DNA of 64,000 nucleotides, taken from Moorella glycerini. GTDB lineage: Bacteria > Bacillota > DSM-521 > Neomoorellales > Neomoorellaceae. A program made the position numbers and the translations under genes. This document shows positions 48,952-57,799 of this stretch, piece by piece (the first letter of the stretch is position 1; every line of letters begins with the position of its first letter). The stretch is from NCBI RefSeq assembly GCF_009735625.1, contig NZ_CP046244.1:310001-374000 (forward strand), given 5' to 3'. A model generated the notes under the pieces. The model saw nothing but the letters and a program-made list of their open reading frames with translations, was not told the DNA's origin and did no database searches.

Positions 48952-50643
48952 TTACTGGATATTGTAACGTTTCAACTTCTGGTACAGGCCGGAAGGGTGA
49001 ATGCCCAGGAGCCTTGCCGCTTCCTGCTTATTACCCCCGGCGGCCGCCAGGGCCCTCTGGATGGCTGCCCTTTCAGCTTCAGCAACGGCCTCCTTCAATT
49101 CCAGGCCCACATCTCTACCGCGCACCTGTTGCAGGGCCGCCGGCAGGTGTTCCCGGCGGATGATCTCTTCCCCCGGTTCCAGGAAATTAAAGGCATGCTC
49201 CAGGACGTTCTCCAGCTCGCGGACATTACCCGGCCAGCTATAGTGATAAAATAGCTCCTGGACGCCAGGGGCAAGGCCTCTCACAGCCATTCCATAACTA
49301 CTATTCAGGCGCCGGATAATGGCCGCCGTCAAAACCTCGATATCTTCCGGCCGCTCGCGCAGGGGCGGTATATGCAGGGTCACCACTGCCAGGCGGTAAT
49401 AAAGGTCGCGGCGAAACCTGCCGGCCGCCTCCAGGGCCAGGAGGTCCTGGTTGGTGGCAGCAATAATCCTCACATCTACCTTGATAGTCTTACGTCCCCC
49501 GACCCGCTCAAAGGTACGTTCCTGCAAAGCCCTGAGGAGCTTCGGCTGCATACTCAAAGGCAGGTCACCGATTTCATCCAGGAATATGGTGCCGCCATCG
49601 GCCAGCTCAAACTTGCCGGGCTTGCCGCCCCGGGCCGCCCCGGTAAAGGCCCCTTCTTCGTAGCCAAAGAGCTCGGCCTCCAGCAGGTTTTCCGGGATAG
49701 CCGCGCAGTTGATTTTAATCAGGGGCTCATTGCGGCGGGAACTAGCCCTGTGGATGGCCTGGGCCAGCAGTTCCTTGCCGGTACCGCTCTCGCCGGTAAT
49801 TAAAACATTAGCCTCACCCCGGGCCACCCGGGCCGCCAGTTTTTTCAGCTGCACCACGGCCGGGCTCGTCCCCAGTATCCCCTGCCAGGCGTCCTGTTCC
49901 CCCTGGAGGGACGCCAGTTCCTGCTGGTAAAAGAGGACCTTGCCCTCCAAAACCTGCAGGCGCCGGGAAATATCCTTGAGGCCTGCAGCGGCCAGGTCTT
50001 CAACTGCCATGGCCTTGCTTACGGCACCCAGAAGGTTGCCGGTGGCATCTTTGACAGGCATTTCCGACAATAACAGTTTCTTGCCGGCATACTGGACCTC
50101 AAAGCCGACTACCGGCCGCCCGGTAGCCAGGACCTCCGGCAGGCGGCTGAAGGTTAAAACATCTCCTATCTCCAGGCCGGTAAGGACATCAGCCCTCTGG
50201 CCCAGGAGTTCGGCATACATCTGGTTGATACTGACGATTACACCCTGGCGGTTAACTATTACCAGGTAGAGGGGGAAATCATCGAGGAGGGCGGCGTAAA
50301 GTTCATTAAGGGCCTGAAGGTGGGCTGCGCCCGGCTGTTCTTCCGTAAAAAGAACGAGGACTCCCCCCTGGCCGTCGGGGAAATAATCGACGCGGTAGTT
50401 TTTACCCCCGGTGGCAAAACAGGTTCCCTGGAGGGGGCGGCGGTGGGTAAGGACCTCGGCCAGGCGCGTCTCCGGGAAGACCTCCGTCAGCCGCCGGCCC
50501 TTTAAATCCCGGCCGGCCAGCCCCAGGATGGCGGCAGCCAGGGAGTTGGCCACCAGGATGTGACCGCCGGCGTCGACATAGATCATGCCCTGCTGCAGCG
50601 CATTAAAGGTTGCTCCCCAGAAATCCCTGGCAGTTCCGTCCAT
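48952..50643 (-). CDS. PAS-domain sigma-54-dependent activator
   Basis: Enhancer-binding protein of 563 aa without receiver domain. Two PAS domains (about 1-105, 'NALQQGMIYVDAGGHILVAN'; about 120-225, 'FPLYLVIVNRQGVIVSINQM') precede a linker helix and the AAA+ domain with 'GESGTGKELLAQAIH', 'GAFTGA' and 'IFLDEIGDLP'; it ends with a Fis-type helix-turn-helix 'GGNKQEAARLLGIHPSGLYQ'. ATG 50643 has GGGAGGGGAG upstream. Its likely target is the sigma-54 promoter of the exported molybdoenzyme operon; a sigma-54-like element also lies before its own gene, suggesting autoregulation. Confidence 0.94.
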   Translation of the reverse strand: MDGTARDFWGATFNALQQGMIYVDAGGHILVANSLAAAILGLAGRDLKGRRLTEVFPETRLAEVLTHRRPLQGTCFATGGKNYRVDYFPDGQGGVLVLFTEEQPGAAHLQALNELYAALLDDFPLYLVIVNRQGVIVSINQMYAELLGQRADVLTGLEIGDVLTFSRLPEVLATGRPVVGFEVQYAGKKLLLSEMPVKDATGNLLGAVSKAMAVEDLAAAGLKDISRRLQVLEGKVLFYQQELASLQGEQDAWQGILGTSPAVVQLKKLAARVARGEANVLITGESGTGKELLAQAIHRASSRRNEPLIKINCAAIPENLLEAELFGYEEGAFTGAARGGKPGKFELADGGTIFLDEIGDLPLSMQPKLLRALQERTFERVGGRKTIKVDVRIIAATNQDLLALEAAGRFRRDLYYRLAVVTLHIPPLRERPEDIEVLTAAIIRRLNSSYGMAVRGLAPGVQELFYHYSWPGNVRELENVLEHAFNFLEPGEEIIRREHLPAALQQVRGRDVGLELKEAVAEAERAAIQRALAAAGGNKQEAARLLGIHPSGLYQKLKRYNIQ

Positions 50644-50980
50644 TATTCTCCCCTCCCTGTACGGCCAGCCTTGTTCTTTCATTATGTTAACACTTTGCTT
50701 TCCCGTCTGCAACCCGGCCAATTTTCCAACAGTGCTGACGTATCAAAAATCGCTATAAACCTTGTCTGCCAAAGATAAAAAAATTTTAGCCTGCCCCCTC
50801 AATGCCTTAGCAATGCCATATCTGCAATTCAGACGTCAGCACTGATATTCCTCTAAAAACAGCACACTCTCTCAACGAGCCGTCCAATCATTCCAAAAAG
50901 GAATATAAAGCATAGCAGGACTTTATAAAATCATGACGAATCTCGTAGGCATATCAACCCCAAAGGAGTGAGATGATACC
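50644..50980. other. Divergent control region between the PAS activator and YeeE genes
   Basis: No gene seen. It carries a sigma-54-like element on the minus strand (50802-50819) and a perfect 12-bp inverted repeat whose arms (50730-50741 and 50833-50844) flank that element. The YeeE side has AT-rich TATAAA-type sequences near 50922 but no firm promoter. Confidence 0.5.
50730..50844. promoter_or_regulatory. Inverted repeat arms flanking a sigma-54-like element
   Basis: CAGTGCTGACGT (50730-50741) and ACGTCAGCACTG (50833-50844) are perfect inverted copies 91 bp apart. Between them the minus strand has TGGCATTGCTAAGGCAT (50803-50819) with GG-N10-GC spacing. The arms are candidate half-sites for the PAS activator. 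Confidence 0.42.
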
Positions 50981-52204
50981 TTGAGCTGCAAAACAATTTT
51001 AAATGGTGAGGGCAAAAAAAGCTATGTCCGGCAATCTTTAAAAGGTGGTTGGTTAAGGATTTTTGCCGAACCCTGGCCTATCGGAGTAGGCGTCTTTGCT
51101 CTAACCATTACCAACTTATATATGTTCATGTATGCCCGGGCCCTGGGCGTCTTTCCCCAAATGGCCATGTGGGGGAGCTGGCTTTATAACCTGGTAGGAA
51201 TAAAAACTGAAAGCCCATTTATCCCTTATCCTGTAAAACCTATTTATCTCGATATGCATAGCTTGATTGACATTGGTATCATAGCTGGTGCCTTCGGGTC
51301 TTCTCTGCTGGCCCGTGAATTTAAAATTCGCAAAGAAGACTGGCAGGGTTATCTCTGGGGCGCTGCCGGGGGTATACTAATGGGTTTTGGTACGGTCTTG
51401 ATGCCTCCATGTAATGTAGGAGGATTCTGGGTGGCTACCATGGCCTTTTCTTTAAGCGGTCCCCTGTCTGCTGCAGGGCTTCTGCTGGGTGCTTATGTAG
51501 GAGGCAAAATTCTCCAATATCAGATGCATAAAGCCCTGCAAAAGCTAGATTTCTCCACCGCACCAAAGGGAGAAACGCAAGCGGTGAAAGTTTTATCCCG
51601 TCAACCCCAATGGGGAGTCCTGGTATTTTCCCTTACACTTCTCATCGCTGTCATTTATTACATAGCAGGCATGCCCAAAAATGCAGGTCTCTTTTTATTT
51701 GGGATTCTTTTTGGGCTGATTATCCAGCGCTCGCGTCTTTGTTTTGTAGCTGCCTTCCGTGAAATTTTAGTCAGCCGTGACGGTAAGGTTATGAAGTGGC
51801 TTTTGCTGGGAATGGCTGTGGGAGCCATGGGTTTCGCCCTTCTCAAAGCTCAGGGCTATCAACCTGAACATATGGTTTTTCCCGCAGGATGGCATAATAT
51901 CGCTGGTGGCTTCATTTTTGGTATCGGCATGGTCCTGGCCGGAGGATGCGGTTTGGGCATCCTGGCGCGGAGCGGTGAAGGTTACACGCGTTCCTGGGTG
52001 GCGATTTTAACCGCCATGTTAACTTCTGGGGCCTGGGTACACATTTATGGCCAGAAGGTTGGACAGGGATGGCTATACGGGAAACCGGTATACCTGCCCC
52101 AATTATGGGGCTGGGGAGGGGCTGTAGCCTTTATCTACGGTTTCTTGCTACTGTTCTACTTTTTTATCCTCTGGGTGGAGGCTGGCAAGCATGAAAGAGC
52201 TTAA
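50981..52204 (+). CDS. YeeE/YedE-family sulfur (thiosulfate) transporter
   Basis: Polytopic membrane protein (407 aa) of the YeeE/YedE family, which imports thiosulfate or other sulfur compounds. Two pseudo-symmetric halves are visible, each with a conserved Cys motif: 'TVLMPPCNVGGFW' and 'MVLAGGCGLGILARSGEG', plus a basic loop 'IQRSRLCFVAAFREI'. Start is TTG 50981, ten bases after AGGAGTGAG; the nearer ATG at 50972 runs into a stop at once. It overlaps the TusA-like gene by 14 bp, the usual transporter-carrier pair. Confidence 0.9.
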   Translation: MSCKTILNGEGKKSYVRQSLKGGWLRIFAEPWPIGVGVFALTITNLYMFMYARALGVFPQMAMWGSWLYNLVGIKTESPFIPYPVKPIYLDMHSLIDIGIIAGAFGSSLLAREFKIRKEDWQGYLWGAAGGILMGFGTVLMPPCNVGGFWVATMAFSLSGPLSAAGLLLGAYVGGKILQYQMHKALQKLDFSTAPKGETQAVKVLSRQPQWGVLVFSLTLLIAVIYYIAGMPKNAGLFLFGILFGLIIQRSRLCFVAAFREILVSRDGKVMKWLLLGMAVGAMGFALLKAQGYQPEHMVFPAGWHNIAGGFIFGIGMVLAGGCGLGILARSGEGYTRSWVAILTAMLTSGAWVHIYGQKVGQGWLYGKPVYLPQLWGWGGAVAFIYGFLLLFYFFILWVEAGKHERA

Positions 52205-52457
52205 AGCAGTTAAGGTAAACGATAACCATTATCAGGTTGATATGCGCGGCTGGATGTGCCCGTATCCCAAGTACGCCGTTGCAACCCTCCTGGAAAAACT
52301 ACCACCGGCTAGCTGTTTAGACCTTTTAGTCGACTGTCCTTCCGCAACAAAGGACGTACCTGACCTGGCTAAAAATCAAGGGTATGATGTGCAGAAAGTT
52401 GAACTTTTGACGGAAGGGGAATGGCTAATTTGTATAAGCAACTTAAATCATAGTTAA
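52191..52457 (+). CDS. TusA/YeeD-like sulfur-carrier protein
   Basis: Small sulfurtransferase (88 aa) with the SirA/TusA active-site motif in 'DMRGWMCPYPKYAV' (Cys-Pro-x-Pro), which carries persulfide sulfur. It overlaps the YeeE gene and should receive sulfur from it. A second Cys pair, 'SCLDLLVDCPSATKDV', is typical of YeeD-like members. No terminator is clear before the convergent CPBP gene. Confidence 0.92.
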   Translation: MKELKAVKVNDNHYQVDMRGWMCPYPKYAVATLLEKLPPASCLDLLVDCPSATKDVPDLAKNQGYDVQKVELLTEGEWLICISNLNHS

Positions 52458-52501
52458 GCAACATATGCATTCCACATGATGGGTGTGGGGAAACATATTT
52501 T

Positions 52502-53212
52502 TCAAACCCAGCGCAGGGCAAAATAAAGGAGGAGAATCATAATGGTATTCCAGGTAGCATGGGCAACAATGGAAGTGAGGATATTTCCCGTCCGTTCATA
52601 AAGATAGGCTAGGCCCATACCCCCCAGGGCCAGAGGCAGGAAACGTACCGGGTCCAGGTGCAGGAGGGCAAAGATCAGGCCGCTCCCCAGGAGGCCCTTG
52701 CCGAAGCCGTAGCGATTTTTAAGGGCGGGGAAAAGAAAACCCCGGAAATAAAGTTCTTCCGTAACGGGAGCCAGAAAAGCACCGAGAAATAGCGGTATAA
52801 TCAGGTCACGGGGCTGCCGGGCGTTGATGACCAGTTCGGTGAAGGGCTGGGGGGCCTGGTCGGGTAAAAAGAACTGTAACAGGCTGCCGACAATAACTAC
52901 CAGTAAAAATAAAACCAGGCCGCCTCCCAGGCCTGAAGCTATGGCCCGCACCAAAGAAGCGGCTTTTAAACCTACAGCTTCCAGGCCCAGGCCGTTTTTC
53001 TTGCGCACGAAATAATGCAGTCCAGCCAGGACGGCCGCCCCCTGGGCCAGGCCCACCAGCAGGTAACGGTAGGCCAGGGGGAGCCCGGAAGCAAAGAACC
53101 GGACCAGTAACGCCGTACCATAACCTGACGCCAGCATCCCCAGTAATACCAGGAAACACTGCCGTAAATTCCAGGGTATTTTCTCCGTTTTTTTCTCCGT
53201 TTCTCCTGTCAT
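52502..53212 (-). CDS. CPBP-family intramembrane metalloprotease
   Basis: Membrane protein (236 aa, about seven hydrophobic segments) of the CPBP/Abi family. Motif 1 is 'TEELYFRGFLFPAL' (EExxxR-type) and motif 2 is 'LIFALLHLDPVRFLP', followed by 'NILTSIVAHATWN' with the third His. The product may cleave membrane-bound substrates; none can be named. ATG 53212 has GAGGTGG five bases upstream. Isolated between convergent TusA and GH15 genes. Confidence 0.88.
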   Translation of the reverse strand: MTGETEKKTEKIPWNLRQCFLVLLGMLASGYGTALLVRFFASGLPLAYRYLLVGLAQGAAVLAGLHYFVRKKNGLGLEAVGLKAASLVRAIASGLGGGLVLFLLVVIVGSLLQFFLPDQAPQPFTELVINARQPRDLIIPLFLGAFLAPVTEELYFRGFLFPALKNRYGFGKGLLGSGLIFALLHLDPVRFLPLALGGMGLAYLYERTGNILTSIVAHATWNTIMILLLYFALRWV

Positions 53213-53290
53213 CTTTTCCACCTCGTTGAGCCTTTAACTGAAGGGGCCTTATGGCCTAAATATATAACAATCCCTGCTCTTTGAAAAGCA

Positions 53291-55270
53291 CTATGGCGCC
53301 CCTTTTCCGGCCAGTAACTGCCGCCTCCGGGCGAGGTATTTTTCCACGGCGCTAACAAAGGCGGCATGGGACCAGGTTAAAGGAGAAACTGACAGGGGTT
53401 CGCCGGTAAAGGGGTGCAGTTGCTCCGGGAGCATCCCCGCCGGCGTGGCCCGTTCTGCCGCCCAGGTGAGAATACTGCTGGCCGCGGCCAGGTCATTTAA
53501 ATTTTGCGCCCGTAAAGTGTACCACTCGGCCAGCCACAGGGTACAGATAAACCAGGGGTTCCCCGGGGCCACCTGGAGGTTATCGCTTTTCCGGAAATAG
53601 TAATCCCCGGTATAGCGGGCCAATCCTCCTGTTTCCGTCTTGACCTGCAGTCCTTCCGCCACTGCCGCCATGGTTCGTGCAAGGCGCGGGTCAGCCAGGG
53701 GCACCGCTTCCAGCAGGGCCAGGGCCGTGAGACTGGCATCCAGGGTAAAATCAGGCACCAGGCGGCCATTATCTTCCCGGTAAATACCCCGGATGAAACG
53801 CCCCAGGTCCGGGGAATAGAAGTGTTCGCTAATACCCTCCCCGACCTCCACCGCCGCCCGCCGGTAACGGTCTTCCCGGCCTACGTCACCGGCCAGGCGC
53901 GCCATATCGGCAGCGGCAAGAAGACCGGCGTAGACGGCAGCAGAAGTAAAGGCAAAGATGCCCCGCCGCTCTTCCCAGAGGTCATAGCTCGGCAGGGGCA
54001 GGCCCAGGTCTGGATCGCGGTAATCCACCAGGAAATCGGCTGCCGGCCGTACCAGGGCCGGGAAGAGGTCGTGGATGAGACCCCAGTTCCGCCCCAGGCG
54101 GAAGGACTGGCCCAGGGCCCAGAGGACCAGGGCTGTTTCATCTTCCTGGATGGGCAAAATGCGCTCACCCCGGTGCACCGGCGGTAACCAGCTGGATCCC
54201 AGGCTGCCGTCGGGATTGTATTTTTGATAAAAAAAGCCGTCCTGCTCCAGCACCCGGGAGCAATAATAAAAAAAGCTGGCCGTTAATTCGCTATAGCCGG
54301 CCTGGTCCAGGGCACTGGCTACCAGGGCCCCATCCCGGGGCCAGCAGTAGCCGTAGTGATCCCGGGCTTCCGCCAGGATGTCGCTATCGGTAGCCGCCAG
54401 GATCGCCCCCCGGTTGTCAATCTGGGTACGTATGACCAGGAGGCTGCGGTGGTAGAGGTCAACTACCGCCGGGGGTAAATCGGTAAAGTCGCGTCCATTT
54501 TTATAGACCCAGCCCCGCCAGTAGGCCGCCGTGGCTGCCAGCAGGTTTTTTACCCCCTGGGACAGCACCCAGTTATTTAGCTCTCCGGCAGCCGTAAAGT
54601 TCTCGGCAGCCACAATCCAGTAGGTAATCTCTCCCCTCTCTCCCGCGGCCAGCTGCAGGCGAAAGCTAAAGGTACTGTCTACCGAACCGTGATGGATGGG
54701 ATGGCCTTCCAGCCAGCCGTCCTCGGCATCCCGCCAGGTGCCCTCGGCACCGCGAAAGCGCTTGTTGCCGGTGGCATACTGGAAAAAAATGTTGGCCCCG
54801 GCGCGGCCATTGATTAAAAGGTAGAGTCCCCGTTTATAATGAAGCAACACCTTCTGGTCCGGCAGGTAAGTCACTGTATCGCCGAGGGGGGATTCATTTA
54901 AAGTAAAATCATGGTAAAAAAACAGCCGCACTTCCCTGGAGCGGCTGGCCAGGTTATGGACTGTAACTCTTGCCAGGTAAATGTCTTCCTGAAAATGGAC
55001 GGCGTTGTTAATATTTATTTCCAATTCCAAACCCCTGTGCCTGGCCCGGCAATAACCTACCAGGGTATCAGCTTCAAAACCCACCTGCCTTTCCCAGTCC
55101 GGGCTTCCCAACCAGCTAAAATGGCCATCCACCCAGCAACCCAGGCGATTTTTTTCCCCGCCGATGTGATTGGGCCAGCCAACATAAGGGTAATATAAGT
55201 CACGCATATTAAATTCAGCATCAAAATTAATCAACAAACGCCCGTTCCCCAGGGCCAGTTCTCGCGGCAT
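53291..55270 (-). CDS. Glycoside hydrolase family 15 (glucoamylase/trehalase-type)
   Basis: Cytoplasmic GH15 enzyme (659 aa) with an N-terminal beta-sandwich domain (about 1-260) and an (alpha/alpha)6 catalytic domain. Substrate-site segments are 'DHYGYCWPRDGALVASAL' (Trp-Pro-Arg-Asp), 'GLPLPSYDLWEERRGIF' with the catalytic acid Glu, and a C-terminal 'LPEQLHPFTGEPLSVSPLTW' with the catalytic base Glu. No signal peptide. It probably releases glucose from alpha-glucan or trehalose-type substrates. It is divergent from the DUF4912 gene and near the GH57 enzyme, forming a glucan locus. Confidence 0.93.
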   Translation of the reverse strand: MPRELALGNGRLLINFDAEFNMRDLYYPYVGWPNHIGGEKNRLGCWVDGHFSWLGSPDWERQVGFEADTLVGYCRARHRGLELEININNAVHFQEDIYLARVTVHNLASRSREVRLFFYHDFTLNESPLGDTVTYLPDQKVLLHYKRGLYLLINGRAGANIFFQYATGNKRFRGAEGTWRDAEDGWLEGHPIHHGSVDSTFSFRLQLAAGERGEITYWIVAAENFTAAGELNNWVLSQGVKNLLAATAAYWRGWVYKNGRDFTDLPPAVVDLYHRSLLVIRTQIDNRGAILAATDSDILAEARDHYGYCWPRDGALVASALDQAGYSELTASFFYYCSRVLEQDGFFYQKYNPDGSLGSSWLPPVHRGERILPIQEDETALVLWALGQSFRLGRNWGLIHDLFPALVRPAADFLVDYRDPDLGLPLPSYDLWEERRGIFAFTSAAVYAGLLAAADMARLAGDVGREDRYRRAAVEVGEGISEHFYSPDLGRFIRGIYREDNGRLVPDFTLDASLTALALLEAVPLADPRLARTMAAVAEGLQVKTETGGLARYTGDYYFRKSDNLQVAPGNPWFICTLWLAEWYTLRAQNLNDLAAASSILTWAAERATPAGMLPEQLHPFTGEPLSVSPLTWSHAAFVSAVEKYLARRRQLLAGKGAP

Positions 55271-55389
55271 GGTTCTCGCCCCTTCACTTTCCTCATCTTA
55301 ACGGCAATAAAGTACAGGTAAGTGGATATACTAAGCGATGAGTTTAACGGTCCTTTAGCATTATTCCACCAGAGAGCGGGGATTATTGC

Positions 55390-55986
55390 ATGCTAGCCTT
55401 GATTGCCCTGTTAATCATAGCCATCCTGGCCGGGGCGCTCTTCTGGTACCGGCGCTGGCAGGCCGCCCGCCCGGCCACCAAACCCCTGCCAGCCCCGGCA
55501 CCGGCAGGCCGGGAGTTACCGGCAAAATATGGTAAAGATGAAGTTGTCCTCATGGTCAAGGACCCCTACTGGCTCTATGCCTACTGGGAGTTAAGCGATG
55601 CCAAAAAGGAGGAGCTCAAGCGCCGCTTTGGCCCGGGTGCCTGGGAAAAGTCCCGGCCTTTACTCAGGGTTTACGACCTTACCAGCCAACCCTATGATTT
55701 TCTCCAGGCACCCTTTTTTGAAATTGCCATTACGGATATGGCCGACAACTGGTATATCCATACCGGTAAACCATCCAGCACCTTTTGCGTTGACCTGGGA
55801 CGCTGGTTTCCGGAATATGGTTTTGTTACCATAGCCCGGTCCAATATCGTCACTACCCCGGCCGATAAACCCAGCAGCGTTATTGACCCCTTATGGCCGC
55901 CCCTGGAAGCCTGCTGGCAGGCGTTGGAACGTTACGGTAAGGCCAGGGGTTTCAGCTCTCCCCAGCTGGTGAAAACACAAAAATAA
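55390..55986 (+). CDS. DUF4912-domain protein with N-terminal membrane anchor
   Basis: A 198-aa protein: one N-terminal transmembrane helix ('LIALLIIAILAGALFWYRRW'), a Pro/Ala-rich linker and a DUF4912 domain with 'VLMVKDPYWLYAYWELSD' and 'NWYIHTGKPSSTFCVDLG'. The domain resembles carbohydrate-binding/peptidoglycan-bridge modules and often occurs beside GH57 genes. It may tether glucan metabolism to the membrane; no activity is known. ATG 55390; the GH57 gene follows after a hairpin. Confidence 0.83.
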   Translation: MLALIALLIIAILAGALFWYRRWQAARPATKPLPAPAPAGRELPAKYGKDEVVLMVKDPYWLYAYWELSDAKKEELKRRFGPGAWEKSRPLLRVYDLTSQPYDFLQAPFFEIAITDMADNWYIHTGKPSSTFCVDLGRWFPEYGFVTIARSNIVTTPADKPSSVIDPLWPPLEACWQALERYGKARGFSSPQLVKTQK

Positions 55987-56016
55987 GGACGGGGCCCCTC
56001 AATAAGGACCCGTCCC
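55986..56016 (+). terminator. Hairpin after the DUF4912 gene
   Basis: GGACGGG (55987-55993) pairs with CCCGTCC (56009-56015) over a 15-nt loop, directly after the stop codon. No T run follows, so it may only slow or process the transcript before the GH57 gene. Confidence 0.4.
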
Positions 56017-56099
56017 TATTACATAGAAGTCTTTTATCCTTTTGATGACCAGGTTCGCTAACCTTCGCTAAATAACTGTACCATGAAAGGAAGAAACTT

Positions 56100-57686
56100 A
56101 TGCCCCGTGGTTATGTCGCCCTGGTTTTACACGCTCATTTACCCTACGTCCGGGATACGGAAGACGACTTTTCCCTGGCCGAAAAATGGTTCCACGAAGC
56201 CGTCACCGAAACCTATATCCCTTTGATTCATGTCTGCCAGCGTCTCAACCGGGACCGGGTACCCTATAAATTAACCATTTCTTTAAGCCCGCCGCTGACA
56301 TCAATGATGGCCGATAACCTGGTCCAGGAGCATTACCGCCGTTACCTGGAACGCCTGCGGGAGCTGGCCGCCAGGGAGGTCTGGCGCACCAGGAGCGACC
56401 CGCGCTTCCACCTGGTGGCCCGCATGTACCAGGACCTTTTTGAACATATCTACCGTACTTACCTGGCTTATGACGGCAACCTGATCAATGCCTTCCGGGA
56501 ACTCCAGGACAGCGGCCGGGTGGAAATAATCACCTGCGCCGCCACCCACGGCTACCTGCCGCTCATCGGCCTGCAGCGGGAAGTGGTCCGGGCCCAGGTA
56601 GAGGTGGCCGTCAACAACCATCGCCGCCTCTTCGGCCGGCCGCCGGCGGGCCTGTGGCTGCCCGAATGTGCCTATAACCCCGGCGATGATGCCATTTTAA
56701 GGGATTACGGCCTTAAATACTTCTTTGTCGACGCCCACGGCCTCCTTTACGCCACGCCGCGGCCCCGCTACAGCATTTTTGCCCCCGTCTACACCCCGGC
56801 AGGGGTTGCTGCCTTCGGCCGCGACCTGGAGTCTTCGGAGCAGGTGTGGAGTGCCCAGGAAGGCTACCCCGGGGATTTCGATTACCGGGAGTTTTACCGG
56901 GATATTGGTTATGACCTGGATTTTGAGTATATCAAGCCCTACATCCATCCTTCCGGCCTCCGGGTGGATACGGGGATGAAATACTACCGCATCACCGGCA
57001 AGTCCAACTATAAGGAGCCCTATGTCCCGGAATGGGCGATTTTTAAAGCCCACATCCATGCCGGCAACTTCTTATTTAACCGGGAACACCAGATTAACTA
57101 CCTGGCCGGTTACATGGACCGGCCGCCCCTCATTGTCTGCCCCTATGACGCTGAGCTTTTCGGCCACTGGTGGTTCGAAGGTCCCCAGTTCCTGGAATCC
57201 CTTTTCCGCCAGGTGGCAAATCTGGCCCACCAGCCCTTCACCTTTATCACCCCGAGCGAGTACCTGGAGCGTTTCCCTGTCAACCAGCCAGCCACGCCCT
57301 GCATGTCCAGCTGGGGGAATAACGGTTATAACGAGGTCTGGCTGGAGGGTTCCAACGACTGGATTTACCGCCATCTCCACCACGCCGCTGACGAGATGAT
57401 CCGCCTGGCCAACCAGTACCAGGACGCCGCAGGCCTGCTGCTGCGCGCCTTAAACCAGGCCGCCCGGGAACTCCTGGTGGCCCAGAGCAGCGACTGGGCC
57501 TTCATCATGAAAACCGGCACCATGGTAGATTACGCCGTTGGGCGGACGAAAAAACACCTGCTGAATTTCTGGGATCTTACGCGGGCAATTGATAGTAACG
57601 ACCTGGACCCGGAGAAGGTGCAGGCTATGGAGGAAGGTAATAATATATTCCCGGATCTAAACTACCGGGTCTTCGCCAGCAGGTAG
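56100..57686 (+). CDS. GH57 1,4-alpha-glucan branching enzyme (DUF1957-type)
   Basis: GH57 enzyme of 528 aa related to the Thermococcus/Thermus branching enzymes. Region I 'ALVLHAHLPYVRD', region III with the nucleophile Glu in 'GLWLPECAYNPG', and region IV with the acid Asp in 'IVCPYDAELFGHWWFEGP' are all present, with the C-terminal helical DUF1957 domain ('AAGLLLRALNQAARELLVAQ'). It should introduce alpha-1,6 branches in glycogen. ATG 56100 has AAGGAAG six bases upstream. Same-strand neighbour of the DUF4912 gene. Confidence 0.94.
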   Translation: MPRGYVALVLHAHLPYVRDTEDDFSLAEKWFHEAVTETYIPLIHVCQRLNRDRVPYKLTISLSPPLTSMMADNLVQEHYRRYLERLRELAAREVWRTRSDPRFHLVARMYQDLFEHIYRTYLAYDGNLINAFRELQDSGRVEIITCAATHGYLPLIGLQREVVRAQVEVAVNNHRRLFGRPPAGLWLPECAYNPGDDAILRDYGLKYFFVDAHGLLYATPRPRYSIFAPVYTPAGVAAFGRDLESSEQVWSAQEGYPGDFDYREFYRDIGYDLDFEYIKPYIHPSGLRVDTGMKYYRITGKSNYKEPYVPEWAIFKAHIHAGNFLFNREHQINYLAGYMDRPPLIVCPYDAELFGHWWFEGPQFLESLFRQVANLAHQPFTFITPSEYLERFPVNQPATPCMSSWGNNGYNEVWLEGSNDWIYRHLHHAADEMIRLANQYQDAAGLLLRALNQAARELLVAQSSDWAFIMKTGTMVDYAVGRTKKHLLNFWDLTRAIDSNDLDPEKVQAMEEGNNIFPDLNYRVFASR

Positions 57687-57709
57687 GGTAGGGGACCCAG
57701 ATCTTATGC

Positions 57710-57739
57710 AGGCTGGCTTTTACCCAGGATAGCCGGCCT
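57710..57739 (+). terminator. Terminator hairpin after the GH57 gene
   Basis: AGGCTGGCT (57710-57718) pairs with AGCCGGCCT (57731-57739, one G-U), followed by TATTATATTT. Confidence 0.6.
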
Positions 57740-57799
57740 TATTATATTTGATACACACATGCCGCCGGCGCGGCACCAGCAGAAGGATTAGAATTATTA

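Noticed and set aside
48340-49254. 304-aa open frame on the plus strand
   Set aside because: It is antisense to the molybdoenzyme and PAS activator genes and runs across both, so it is a GC-driven shadow.
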